NCBI RefSeq assembly: GCF_023015615.1
Contig: NZ_JALKAJ010000003.1
Coordinates: 62,001 to 126,000, forward strand
Reading direction: 5' to 3'
DNA from: Qipengyuania sp. S6317L1
Lineage (GTDB): Bacteria; Pseudomonadota; Alphaproteobacteria; Sphingomonadales; Sphingomonadaceae
DNA length: 64,000 bases
Made by a program: the position numbers and the translations under genes. Numbering within the stretch: the stretch's first letter is position 1; each line of letters begins with the position of its first letter. Positions 8,209 to 16,853 of the stretch are shown piece by piece. The notes under the pieces are model-generated. The model did not search any database, was not told where the DNA came from, and saw only the letters and a list, made by a program, of their open reading frames with translations.

Positions 8209-8970
8209 TTAGATCAACCCCTTGGCGCGCAAGCTCACATGGCCTTCGCGCCCCACAATTACATGGTCATGGACCGTCACGCCCAACAACCGTCCAGCTT
8301 CCGCGATCTTCCTTGTGATTTGAATATCGGCCTTGCTCGGCTCTGGCGAACCGGACGGATGATTGTGCACAAGGATAAGCGCAGCCGCGCCCACATCCAT
8401 CGCGCGCCGGATCACTTCGCGCGGGTGAATGGCGGCCTCGTCAATCGAACCATCGCCGACATGGTGATCGTCAATGAGCCTGTTCTTGCTGTCGAGATAA
8501 AGCACGCGCACCCGCTCAACCGTCAAATGCGCCATGTCGATGGCGAGATAATCGATGAGCGATTGCCAGCTGGAAAGCACCGGCTTTGCGGCAATCTCGC
8601 TTCTCGCCATACGTCTAGCGGCAATCGCGACGCTTTTAAGGGCCGCCGCGCTGGTTTTGCCCACGCCCTTTGTGCGTTGGAGCGCGGCTGCATCGGCATT
8701 GAGCACCGCAGAAAGCGAGCCGAACTGGGCAAGAAGCGCCTTGGCAACCGGCTTGGTGTCGCCCTGTTTGATCGCGGCAAACAGGAGATATTCGAGCACC
8801 TCGTAATCGGCGAGCGCCTCTGCCCCGCCTTTGAGGAGCCGTTCGCGCAGGCGTTCGCGGTGACCAAGCCCTGCGTGCTTTCCCGCATCCGATTTGGGTG
8901 CAGGGCTGCCCGCGGGCTCCTCGCCAAAGTCAAATGCGTCTTCAGATTGTGGCAATCTCGCCTCGTGCAC
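8209..8970 (-). CDS. radC: RadC-family JAMM/MPN protein
   Basis: 253 residues. An N-terminal helix-hairpin-helix-like UPF0758 region (RERLRERLLKGGAEALADYEVLE, GVGKTSAAALKS) is followed by the C-terminal MPN domain. The JAMM zinc motif is intact: E in HLTVERVRVLYLD, then HNHPSGSPEPSKAD. Despite the name, RadC has no firmly established role in DNA repair. It is divergent from the ydbH-like gene, with only about 50 bases between starts. Confidence 0.93.
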   Translation of the reverse strand: MHEARLPQSEDAFDFGEEPAGSPAPKSDAGKHAGLGHRERLRERLLKGGAEALADYEVLEYLLFAAIKQGDTKPVAKALLAQFGSLSAVLNADAAALQRTKGVGKTSAAALKSVAIAARRMARSEIAAKPVLSSWQSLIDYLAIDMAHLTVERVRVLYLDSKNRLIDDHHVGDGSIDEAAIHPREVIRRAMDVGAAALILVHNHPSGSPEPSKADIQITRKIAEAGRLLGVTVHDHVIVGREGHVSLRAKGLI

Positions 8971-9020
8971 TGATTTTACACGCGACTATCATTGCCTTTG
9001 TCGAGGCTTACGCGCAAGTG

Positions 9021-12000
9021 ATGAGGCCCATGGCAGAGGTTCAGCCCGAAGCGGATTTACCCGATCTGAAGCGCAGACGGCGCTTTTGGCCTGCGCGTTG
9101 GCGCTGGCGGATAAGCCTTATGGTTCTGGCGTTTGTCGTGCTGGCGGGATCGCTCGCATGGCTCGGGCGAGAGCGGATTGCGGCCAATCTGATCGAAGAC
9201 ACGCTCGCCAATTACGGGCTCGACGCAAGTTACGAGATCGAGAGCATCGGTGCGCGGCGGCAGGTCATTCGCAACCTCGTGGTGGGCGATCCGGAGCGTC
9301 CCGATTTTACCGCCGAGCGGGTGACGCTTGCCCTGTCCTATACCTACGGTCCGCCTGACCTTGGCCAGATCGAGCTGACGCGGCCGCGATTGTTCGGCGA
9401 GTTTACCGATGGCGCGCTGAGCTTCGGGAGCCTTGATGCCCTGCTTTTTGCCGAAAGCGAAGAGCCGGCGGGGCTACCCACATATAATGTGCGCATCATC
9501 GACGGGCGCGCGCGGATTGCGAGCGATTTTGGCGTCATCGGTGCCAAACTGGATGGCGAAGGCGCGATTGATGACGGGTTTGCGGGAACGCTCGCGGCCA
9601 CCGCTCCGGGGTTGGGCGTGGAAGGGTGCTCGGCGACCGGTGCGACCGCCTTTGGCAATCTCACCAGCGATGCAGGAAGGCTCAGCTTCGATGGTCCGCT
9701 GCGTCTGCGCGAGCTTTCCTGCGAGGGCGCGCGTATAGCAACAGCCGACGCGGGCGCAGTGCTGACGCTGGCCGGGGATCTGGCCTCGGTAGAAGGTGAT
9801 CTGGCGCTTGATGGCTCGGGACTCAGCTTTTCCGACATGGCTTTGGACGCGCTTGGCGGTTCGGCGGACTTTGCCCTCGCGTTTGGCGAGCAGATCGAAT
9901 TGAGCCTGCGCCATGACATTTCGGGCAAGGGGCTAAGGACCGGCTACGCCAATGCGGCGCGCATTGCATCCGAAGGGACCTTGCGCAGCCAGCAGGGCTT
10001 TGCCCGCAACGAATGGACAGGCCGGATAACCGGCGATGCGATTGACGCGGGCGCTTTTCTCAACGGCGCTGGTCTGGCCGAGGCGCGCGCGGCGGGGAAG
10101 GGCACGCTTGTCGGATCGCTTCTGGGTAAGCTTGAACGCGGTCTTGGCCGGGGGCTTTTGGATGGCGCGTTTGCCGCCGATGTATCAGCGCGCACCACCA
10201 GCGACACCGTGCGTGTCGTTGTTCCCGAAGCGCGCCTGAGCAGCGCCGCTGGCGAGACGCTATTGGCAATGTCGCGTGTCAGCTATGCAAGCGCAGGCGA
10301 GGGGCAACCAGAGAACCTTTCGGGCAATATTCTCACCGGCGGCGCGGACTTGCCACGGATCAATGCGCGCCTTTCGCAGCGTGGCAGCGGCAATCTGGCG
10401 CTGCGCATGAGCATGGCCGAATACCGCGAAGGGGCCGATGCGATCAGCATCCCGCGGCTCGAGGCAAGGCGCAATGCGGCGGGCGCTGTGCAGTTCGATG
10501 GCACAATGCTTGCGCAAGGAGCAGTGCCGGGCGGAAGGCTTCAGGGGTTGGTCCTTCCCGTTGAGGGGCGCTGGTCGCCTGCTTCCGGCCTTGCCCTTGG
10601 CACACAGTGCGGCCGGGCGCAAATCGCCGGGGTGCGGGCCTATGACTTCGATGTGCGCCAACAGACTTTGACCGTGTGCCCCGATGCAGGCGGTGCGGTT
10701 GTGCGTTACCGCGATGATCTTCAGATTGCCGCGCGGGTGGACGAGATCGCGCTTTCAGGCAGTTTGGGAGAAAACCCCGCCGCCATCACCGCATCGAGCG
10801 CCAGCCTGCGGTATCCCGGCGGTTTTGCGCTTACCGACCTCACCGCAAGGATCGGCGCGAGCGGCGAGGCAGTGCGCTTCGATGCGGCCCGCATCGACGG
10901 CGAGCTTGGCGATGTGATCGGCGGCAATATCGAAGGGGCCAATGCCTCTCTCGACTTCGTGCCGCTCGATATATCCGGACTGTCGGGCGAATGGAGCTTT
11001 GCCGACAATGTGCTCGCCCTTCGCGAAGGTGCGTTTACCGTCACCGAAAGGGTCGAGCCCGGAGCCGTCCGGCGCATTGAACCGCTGGCAAGCGAGGGCG
11101 CGAGCCTTGCGTTTGCCGATGGCATGGTGCTCGCAAATGCGGAACTGTTCCATCCCGCTACATCGCGCGGCGTGGCAAATATCGCGCTTCGCCACGATCT
11201 TTCATCCGGCATTGGCGGCGCAGACTTTACCGTGCCCGGGCTCGGTTTTGACGAAGCGTTCCAGCCCGATGATCTGACATCGCTCACCAAGGGTCTGATC
11301 GCCTTTGCCGACGGCGTGATCGAAGGGGAGGGGCGCCTCGACTGGAACGGAAGCGACATCGACAGCACAGGCACCTTCTCGACCCAAGGGTTCGACTTTG
11401 CTGCTGCATTTGGTCCTGTGCGCGGTCTTTCGGGCACGATAGAGTTTACCGACCTTCTCGCCATGACCACCGCGCCAAATCAGGTTGCCACTATCGCCTC
11501 GGTCAATCCGGGGATCGAGGCGCTTGATGGCCGGATCGTCTATTCGATCACGAACGGCACCGTGATCGATGTGAATGAAGGGCGCTGGCCGTTCATGGGC
11601 GGCGAACTCATGCTTCGCCCTGTGACGCTCGACTATGGCGGCGGACAGGGGCAAAGCTATATTTTCGAGATTATCGCCCTCGATGCAGCCACTTTCGTAA
11701 CGCAGATGGAGCTGTCGAACCTTAGCGCAACGGGACAGTTTGACGGCACCATTCCGATCATCTTCGATGCGCAGGGCAATGGCACGATTGCTGGCGGCCT
11801 GCTCATTTCGCGGCCTCCGGGCGGCAATGTCTCTTACGTGGGCGAGCTCACCTATGAAGATCTGGGCGCCATGGGCAATTACGCGTTCCAGACGCTGCGT
11901 TCGCTCGATTACAACCAGATGAGCATTGAATTGAACGGCAATCTGGCCGGGGAAATCATCACCAATTTCAACATTGATGGCGTCAGGCAGGGCGCAGGGG

Positions 12001-12299
12001 CGAGCAAGAATTTCGTGACCCGCCAGCTGGCCAAGCTGCCGATCCGGTTCAAGATCAACGTGCGCTCGGAAAATTTCTATCTGCTCGCAACAATCGTGCG
12101 CGGGCTGTTTGATCCGACCGTCTTTGGCGATCCGATAGATCAAGGATTGTTGCAGATCGACGGAAACCGGATCGTACCGCGCGAAAGCGTGCCTTCTCCC
12201 GCACCGACACCCAATCCCACACCACAAACACCTTCGGTCGAAGCTGAATGCAGGGAAGACTCCTCCGTTCAACCTCCAGAAAGCGATGAAAAGCTATGA
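9021..12299 (+). CDS. YdbH-family (AsmA-like) intermembrane lipid-transport protein
   Basis: Large protein, 1092 residues from the ATG at 9021 (a second ATG lies at 9030). A cytoplasmic basic segment and one TM helix (RWRISLMVLAFVVLAGSLAWLG) are followed by about 1,000 residues of repetitive beta-rich sequence. The C-terminal domain matches the YdbH/DUF748 end (YVGELTYEDLGAMGNYAFQTLRSLDYNQMSIELNGNLAGEIITNFNIDG, then FVTRQLAKLPIRFKINVRSENFYLLATIVRGLFDP). YdbH, TamB and YhdP are known as redundant inner-to-outer membrane phospholipid bridges in E. coli. The following lipoprotein and DUF1318 genes are its usual partners, which strengthens the call. Confidence 0.87.
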   Translation: MRPMAEVQPEADLPDLKRRRRFWPARWRWRISLMVLAFVVLAGSLAWLGRERIAANLIEDTLANYGLDASYEIESIGARRQVIRNLVVGDPERPDFTAERVTLALSYTYGPPDLGQIELTRPRLFGEFTDGALSFGSLDALLFAESEEPAGLPTYNVRIIDGRARIASDFGVIGAKLDGEGAIDDGFAGTLAATAPGLGVEGCSATGATAFGNLTSDAGRLSFDGPLRLRELSCEGARIATADAGAVLTLAGDLASVEGDLALDGSGLSFSDMALDALGGSADFALAFGEQIELSLRHDISGKGLRTGYANAARIASEGTLRSQQGFARNEWTGRITGDAIDAGAFLNGAGLAEARAAGKGTLVGSLLGKLERGLGRGLLDGAFAADVSARTTSDTVRVVVPEARLSSAAGETLLAMSRVSYASAGEGQPENLSGNILTGGADLPRINARLSQRGSGNLALRMSMAEYREGADAISIPRLEARRNAAGAVQFDGTMLAQGAVPGGRLQGLVLPVEGRWSPASGLALGTQCGRAQIAGVRAYDFDVRQQTLTVCPDAGGAVVRYRDDLQIAARVDEIALSGSLGENPAAITASSASLRYPGGFALTDLTARIGASGEAVRFDAARIDGELGDVIGGNIEGANASLDFVPLDISGLSGEWSFADNVLALREGAFTVTERVEPGAVRRIEPLASEGASLAFADGMVLANAELFHPATSRGVANIALRHDLSSGIGGADFTVPGLGFDEAFQPDDLTSLTKGLIAFADGVIEGEGRLDWNGSDIDSTGTFSTQGFDFAAAFGPVRGLSGTIEFTDLLAMTTAPNQVATIASVNPGIEALDGRIVYSITNGTVIDVNEGRWPFMGGELMLRPVTLDYGGGQGQSYIFEIIALDAATFVTQMELSNLSATGQFDGTIPIIFDAQGNGTIAGGLLISRPPGGNVSYVGELTYEDLGAMGNYAFQTLRSLDYNQMSIELNGNLAGEIITNFNIDGVRQGAGASKNFVTRQLAKLPIRFKINVRSENFYLLATIVRGLFDPTVFGDPIDQGLLQIDGNRIVPRESVPSPAPTPNPTPQTPSVEAECREDSSVQPPESDEKL

Positions 12300-12367
12300 C
12301 AGACGATAAATTGACCCCCGAAAGCGGCGGTGCCACACTCGGCTTCGTCAATTTCAGGGGAGCGAAT

Positions 12368-12556
12368 ATGAACCGTAAGGTGTGGCAGATTGCCGCGATC
12401 GCAGGCGGGATTACGGGACTTGGCGGATGTATCAATGTCTCCGCACCCGAAGAACCGATTGTGATCGAGCTGAACGTCAATATTCGCGCCGAAGTGCTTT
12501 ACCGGCTGGCAGAAGATGCCAGCAATACGATTGATGAGAATGCAGACATCTTCTGA
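12368..12556 (+). CDS. YnbE-like outer-membrane lipoprotein
   Basis: 62 residues from the ATG at 12368, chosen for its GGGGAG ribosome site and because it places a signal peptide with a lipobox (GLGGC, Cys near residue 19) at the N-terminus. An earlier ATG at 12296 overlaps the ydbH stop but would bury the signal. The mature part carries EEPIVIELNVNIRAEV, the short beta strand typical of YnbE, and ends ENADIF. YnbE is known to cap YdbH at the outer membrane through strand addition. Confidence 0.85.
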   Translation: MNRKVWQIAAIAGGITGLGGCINVSAPEEPIVIELNVNIRAEVLYRLAEDASNTIDENADIF

Positions 12557-12599
12557 CGCGGCGCGAGAACGCCGACGGGAAGGTTGAAAAGGAAACGAG

Positions 12600-12989
12600 A
12601 TGAACAGCTTTCGCAAATCCATAATGGCTCTGGTTGCTGGCGCCACGGTGCTTACCGGTGTTGCCTCGCCTGCCATGGCGCAGCGCGATCCGGCCTATGC
12701 CGCAGCGCGCGCCAATGGCAGCGTTGGCGAACAGATTGACGGCTATCTGGGGATTGTCGGCCAGGCAACGCCTGCGCTGCAAACCCTCGTCAATGACATC
12801 AACATCCAGCGCCGCGCGGTTTACACCCGCAAGGCACAGCAGAACAACGCAACCGTCGAACAATATGCGACCACCGCAGGGTGTCAGGCGATTGCGCGCA
12901 CCGTTCCGGGGGAAAAGTATCAGGCGCCCGACGGTTCGTGGCAAACCCGCTCGTCCGCGCCGCCTGAGCGTTTGCCCATCTGCCCGTAA
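12600..12989 (+). CDS. YdbL-family (DUF1318) periplasmic protein
   Basis: 129 residues. The signal peptide runs to about residue 27 (VASPAMA/Q). The mature protein shows the DUF1318 pattern: AYAAARANGSVGEQIDGYLGIV, VNDINIQRRAVYTRKAQQNNATVEQYATTAGCQAI, then GEKYQAPDGSW. It is third in the ydbH-ynbE-ydbL operon. YdbL is reported to chaperone YdbH-YnbE assembly; this is established for E. coli only. Confidence 0.87.
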   Translation: MNSFRKSIMALVAGATVLTGVASPAMAQRDPAYAAARANGSVGEQIDGYLGIVGQATPALQTLVNDINIQRRAVYTRKAQQNNATVEQYATTAGCQAIARTVPGEKYQAPDGSWQTRSSAPPERLPICP

Positions 12990-13117
12990 TCACGAGGTCA
13001 CACGCTTGTGCAAGGCGCGGCAAAGCCGGTTGGCTGCACGCAGCGCGGGAAGCTTGCCTGCCTGTCTTTGAAGGATGCTCAATCATTCGCGCGCGCGGAA
13101 AACACAGCACACCACCA

Positions 13118-13146
13118 TTGACTCCAGAATCGCCCTCTTCTAGGGG
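13118..13146 (+). promoter_or_regulatory. Weak candidate sigma-70 promoter upstream of atpI
   Basis: TTGACT at 13118-13123, a 17-base spacer, then TAGGGG at 13141-13146. The -35 is good and the -10 poor. It lies within the 219-base gap between the ydbL-like gene and atpI, where the ATP synthase operon promoter is expected. No other feature is evident in that gap. Confidence 0.25.
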
Positions 13147-13208
13147 GCACTCGCCCTTGGCGGGCACCTTTCGCGCTCGCGCTTTTCCATCTTTATAAGG
13201 AGGCCAGC

Positions 13209-13547
13209 ATGAGCGAGGAAAAACCCGCCGAAGAACCCATCCTTGAGGATGCGCGAATTGATGCGCTCGAAGCGCGGCTGAAAGCTGCGAGAGAGCGCGA
13301 AGATGAACGCAACCGGTCAAAGCAAAAGGGGGCTGATGCGAACTATCGCAGCGGCAACCGGGTGCTAGCGGACCTCATCGGCGGGATCTTGGGGGGCTTT
13401 GTCATTGGCTGGGCGTTCGACGCTCTGGTCGGGACATCGCCCTGGGGTCTGTTGGTAGGGCTGTTCCTCGGAATTGGCGTTGCTTTCAGGAATATCATTA
13501 CTGCGGCTAATACGCAGTCCAAAACACCTGATGACGACCCTCAATAG
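13209..13547 (+). CDS. atpI: ATP synthase protein I (AtpI/AtpZ-like)
   Basis: 112 residues. A charged N-terminal half (ILEDARIDALEARLKAAREREDERNRSKQK) precedes two membrane helices (LADLIGGILGGFVIGWAFDALVG and PWGLLVGLFLGIGVAFRNI). This is the alphaproteobacterial AtpI layout. It is the first gene of the Fo operon, with a strong AAGGAGG ribosome site. AtpI proteins help c-ring assembly or Mg2+ supply; they are not essential subunits. Confidence 0.88.
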   Translation: MSEEKPAEEPILEDARIDALEARLKAAREREDERNRSKQKGADANYRSGNRVLADLIGGILGGFVIGWAFDALVGTSPWGLLVGLFLGIGVAFRNIITAANTQSKTPDDDPQ

Positions 13548-13601
13548 GGGCCAAAGTCAGGGCGGGCGCGTTTAAACAGGTACCAAGGGATACACACGAT
13601 C

Positions 13602-14405
13602 GTGACAGGCGCACCAACTCCGGTAGCGGAAGCCAAAGTCGATCCGATGAAGCAATTCCAGATCGAGCCACTTTTCGGCTCTGACGTCTGGGAAATTGCC
13701 GGATACAACATCGCGTTCACCAATTCCGCTTTGTGGATGGCCGTGACCACTGTTCTGCTTTGGGCCTTCATCTTCATCGGCATGAAGCGCGAGCTCGTGC
13801 CCGGTCGCTGGCAAATGGCGGTGGAAACCTTCACCGGCTTCATCGACGACATGCTCGAGGCGAACATCGGCGAGGGCGGTAAGAAATACCTTCCTTATGT
13901 CTTCAGCCTGTTCATGTTCATCCTGTTCGGCAACCTTCTGGGTCTTCTGCCGATTGGTCTTGTCGGGCTTCACCCGTTCACTTTCACCAGCCACTTCACC
14001 GTGACCGGCGTTCTTGCCGTGATCAGCTTCTCGATCGTTCTGCTCGTGGGCTTCTGGAAGCACGGCATCAAGTTTTTCTCCCTGTTCGTGCCGCACGGTA
14101 CGCCGCTGCCGATGATCCCGATCATTTTCCCGATCGAGCTGATCTCGTTCCTCGTGCGTCCGTTCAGCCTCGCGCTGCGTCTGTTCGTGGCGATGATGGC
14201 AGGGCACGTCCTTTTGAAAGTGCTCTCAAGCTTCGTGATGGACGGCATCAATGCAGGTCTTGGCTTTGGCCTTCTGGTCAGCGCGCCAAGCTTCATCCTG
14301 ATGATCGGCATCTCGGCCCTCGAAATTCTGGTGGCAGGCATCCAGGCTTATGTCTTTGCCCTGCTCACCTCGCTTTACATCAACGATGCAGAGCACCTTC
14401 ACTAA
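13602..14405 (+). CDS. atpB: F1Fo ATP synthase subunit a
   Basis: Proton half-channel subunit of Fo, 267 residues with about six hydrophobic helices. It starts GTG with an AAGGGA site upstream; an in-frame ATG at 13647 is the alternative. It contains VDPMKQFQIEPLF, FGNLLGLLP and, in the conserved fourth/fifth helix region, the essential arginine in VRPFSLALRLFVAMMAGH. It ends QAYVFALLTSLYINDAEHLH. Confidence 0.97.
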   Translation: MTGAPTPVAEAKVDPMKQFQIEPLFGSDVWEIAGYNIAFTNSALWMAVTTVLLWAFIFIGMKRELVPGRWQMAVETFTGFIDDMLEANIGEGGKKYLPYVFSLFMFILFGNLLGLLPIGLVGLHPFTFTSHFTVTGVLAVISFSIVLLVGFWKHGIKFFSLFVPHGTPLPMIPIIFPIELISFLVRPFSLALRLFVAMMAGHVLLKVLSSFVMDGINAGLGFGLLVSAPSFILMIGISALEILVAGIQAYVFALLTSLYINDAEHLH

Positions 14406-14455
14406 GTTACCTTATTTTTCCAATTAACAGACTGATTTTCTAAGGAGTTTTTACA

Positions 14456-14683
14456 ATGGAAGCAGAAGCAGCCAAGCTCGTCGGCGCAGGCCTTGCAGCA
14501 ATCGGTGCCGGTATGGCCGCGATCGGTGTGGGTAACGTCTTCGGTTCGTTCCTCGAGAGCGCACTTCGCAACCCAGGCGCAGCAGACGGCCAGCAAGGTC
14601 GCCTGTTCATCGGCTTCGCCGCAGCTGAGCTTCTCGGCCTGCTGGCGTTCGTCGTCGCGATGATCCTGATCTTCGTCGCCTAA
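14456..14683 (+). CDS. atpE: F1Fo ATP synthase subunit c
   Basis: 75-residue two-helix hairpin proteolipid. Helix 1 is GAGLAAIGAGMAAIGVGNVFG, the polar loop carries RNPGA, and helix 2 has the proton-binding Glu in FAAAELLGLLAFVVAMILIFV. The ion-site residues indicate an H+ rather than Na+ type. AAGGAG lies upstream. Confidence 0.97.
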   Translation: MEAEAAKLVGAGLAAIGAGMAAIGVGNVFGSFLESALRNPGAADGQQGRLFIGFAAAELLGLLAFVVAMILIFVA

Positions 14684-14784
14684 ATCCTACAAATTCCTAC
14701 AGGGGGCGGTTTCGTTGAATCCGCCTCCTGAAGGTGTTTTATCAATTAACGCAGCTCTCGCAGCGCACGCGCAAGGCCTGACCA

Positions 14785-15279
14785 ATGCCTCAGATAGCCC
14801 AATTAGCAGACACCTATTCCAGCCAGATTTTCTGGATGCTGGTGTTCTTTGGCATAACCTTTTTCCTCATCGGGCGCGGAATGGTGCCCAAGGTGATGAG
14901 CACTGTCGAGCTTCGCGACAAGCAGATCGCGGACGACCTGGCAGCGGCTCAGGCAGCCCGTGATGCCGCTGACACGCAGGAAGAAGCATGGCGTGAGCGT
15001 GAGAATGCAAACCGTGCCGAAGCGCAGGCCGTGATCTCCGAGGCGAAAGCCAAGGCGGCGGCTTCGTCCGAAAAGAAACTGGCAGCGGCGCAAAAGCGGC
15101 TCGATGCCAAGCTTGAAAAAGCAGCGGCCGAGATCGATGCAGCGCGTGAAAGCGCGATGGCCGAGGTCGAAGATGTGGCGACCGAAGCGGTGCAGGACAT
15201 CGTGGCCCGGCTCGCTGGTACGAAAGTTGACAAGCGGAGCGCTCGCTCTGCTGTGAAGAAGGCGCTTGCAGATGCCTAA
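14785..15279 (+). CDS. atpG: F1Fo ATP synthase subunit b' (second b-type subunit)
   Basis: Peripheral-stalk subunit, 164 residues. One N-terminal membrane helix (FWMLVFFGITFFLIGRGMVP) is followed by a long Ala/Glu/Lys/Arg coiled coil. The start MPQIAQLADTYSSQIFW is characteristic of b' in photosynthetic and alphaproteobacterial enzymes. Its stop overlaps the start of atpF by eight bases. Confidence 0.92.
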   Translation: MPQIAQLADTYSSQIFWMLVFFGITFFLIGRGMVPKVMSTVELRDKQIADDLAAAQAARDAADTQEEAWRERENANRAEAQAVISEAKAKAAASSEKKLAAAQKRLDAKLEKAAAEIDAARESAMAEVEDVATEAVQDIVARLAGTKVDKRSARSAVKKALADA

Positions 15280-15793
15280 TCTCATTTCTCTCACCATCGC
15301 AGCGGGCGAAGGGCCATCGGCCTTTGGCCTTCAGGATTACCAGTGGGTGAGCCTGTCGATGGCGGTGCTGATCGCGGTCGTTTTGTGGAAGAAAGTTCCT
15401 TCCGCTATTGCTGGCGGGCTCGACAAGAAGATTGCCGAGATCAAATCGCAGCTCGACGAAGCCAAGACCCTTCGTGCCGAAGCCGAAACCCTGCGTGACG
15501 AGTATGCGGCCAAGATCGCTGGCGCTGAAAAAGACGCCGAAGTCATGGTGGAAGGCGCCCAGCGCGAAGCGGACGCTATCCTTGCCAAGGCCGAGGAAGA
15601 CAGCAAGGCAATGGTAGAGCGTCGCAAGCGTATGGCTGAAGACAAGATCGCTGCTGCCGAGCGTGAAGCGGTTGCCGGCGTGCGGGCAACAGCTGCGGAT
15701 GCGGCTGCGACGGCATCGCGCAAGATCATCGCTGACAAGCATGACAAGGACGCTGACAAAGCTCTTGCTGACGAGGTCATCTCCTCGCTCTAA
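15272..15793 (+). CDS. atpF: F1Fo ATP synthase subunit b
   Basis: 173 residues from the ATG at 15272, inside the 3' end of the b' gene. A membrane helix near residues 27-44 (WVSLSMAVLIAVVLWKKVP) is followed by a coiled coil rich in Ala/Glu (KIAEIKSQLDEAKTLRAEAETL). b and b' form a heterodimeric stalk. The F1 genes atpHAGDC are not in this window, as expected for an alphaproteobacterium. Confidence 0.93.
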   Translation: MPNLISLTIAAGEGPSAFGLQDYQWVSLSMAVLIAVVLWKKVPSAIAGGLDKKIAEIKSQLDEAKTLRAEAETLRDEYAAKIAGAEKDAEVMVEGAQREADAILAKAEEDSKAMVERRKRMAEDKIAAAEREAVAGVRATAADAAATASRKIIADKHDKDADKALADEVISSL

Positions 15794-15824
15794 GCGCCCC
15801 GCACTCTATCGCGAAGACACAATG

Positions 15825-15851
15825 AGGCGGCCCTTCTGGGTCGCCTTTTTG
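15825..15851 (+). terminator. Terminator of the ATP synthase Fo operon
   Basis: Stem AGGCGGCCC/GGGTCGCCT with a TTCT tetraloop followed by TTTTG, about 30 bases past the atpF stop. Confidence 0.85.
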
Positions 15852-15866
15852 TTTGTGTGCGCGTGG

Positions 15867-16847
15867 TTATTTGCCGGGTTCAAAAACCACTTTGCCCACC
15901 AGTTCGCGCCGCGCCATCGCGTCAAAGCCTTCACGCCAGCGAGAGAGCGGTAAGGTGCGGTCGATGGTTGGCGTGATCTTGCCATCGCTTGCAAGTTTGG
16001 CGATCGCTTCGTTGATGGCTTTGCCGCGCTCGGGGAAGCGGCGGGCATATTCTCCAGCGCGAAGTCCCACTACGCTAAACCCTTTGATGAGCGGAATGTT
16101 GGTCGCAATCTCTGCGATCCTTCCACTGGTAAAGCCGACAACCATGAGCTTGCCTGCGAAACTAACGCAGCGGGTGGATTCGTCGAACACATCGCCGCCC
16201 ACAGGGTCGAACACGATGTCGCAAAGCCCGCCATCGGTGAGCTCTGCAACCTGCTCGCGGAAGCGGCCTTCCGCGGTGATCACTGCGTCCGGCGCGACTG
16301 CAGCAGCGATTGCCCCATGTTTGGCGTCTACACCGGTGGCAGCGATCACTCGCGCGCCGAACGCTTTGGCCAGATCACAGGCCGCAAGCCCGACACCGCC
16401 GCTTGCTCCGTGAACGAGAACCCATTGGTCCCGTTTCAACCCTCCCAGCTCGACGAGGCCGGTGTAGGCGGTCTGATAGGCTGCACCCATCGCTGCGCCC
16501 TGTGCGAAGCTCAGGTCAGCGGGGAGGGGAGAGAGACTTCGTTCGGGCACGCAGATGATTTCTGCAAAGGCATCCGTTTTCTTGCCGCCGATCACTGTGT
16601 CGCCCGGGGTAAAGCCGCTGCCCGGATCTGCTTCAAGCACCTCGCCAGCCATCTCGAGCCCGCTGGTGAAGGGGACATCGGGTTTGAACTGATATTCGCC
16701 CCTTGTCATCAGGAGGTCGGGAAAGTTGAGCGAGGCCGCCATTACACGCACCAGCACTTCGCCCGGTGCGCGGGTTGGCTCTGGCATATCGACCAACTGG
16801 ACCCCGGAAAGGTCCTGCGACAGTTCCTCTACTCGTAGGGCTTGCAT
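15867..16847 (-). CDS. NADPH:quinone oxidoreductase-like zinc-free MDR protein
   Basis: 326 residues of the medium-chain dehydrogenase/reductase superfamily, quinone-oxidoreductase branch. An N-terminal GroES-like domain (SLNFPDLLMTRGEYQF, PFTSGLEMAGEV) is followed by the Rossmann site VLVHGASGGVGLAACDLAKAFG. The structural-zinc cysteines of alcohol dehydrogenases are absent. The substrate cannot be told from sequence. It lies seven bases upstream of gloB on the same strand. Confidence 0.88.
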   Translation of the reverse strand: MQALRVEELSQDLSGVQLVDMPEPTRAPGEVLVRVMAASLNFPDLLMTRGEYQFKPDVPFTSGLEMAGEVLEADPGSGFTPGDTVIGGKKTDAFAEIICVPERSLSPLPADLSFAQGAAMGAAYQTAYTGLVELGGLKRDQWVLVHGASGGVGLAACDLAKAFGARVIAATGVDAKHGAIAAAVAPDAVITAEGRFREQVAELTDGGLCDIVFDPVGGDVFDESTRCVSFAGKLMVVGFTSGRIAEIATNIPLIKGFSVVGLRAGEYARRFPERGKAINEAIAKLASDGKITPTIDRTLPLSRWREGFDAMARRELVGKVVFEPGK

Positions 16848-16853
16848 GATGGC

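Noticed and set aside
11202..12272. 356-residue minus-strand open frame inside the ydbH-like gene
   Set aside because: The plus-strand YdbH match is stronger and continuous; high GC makes long antisense frames common.
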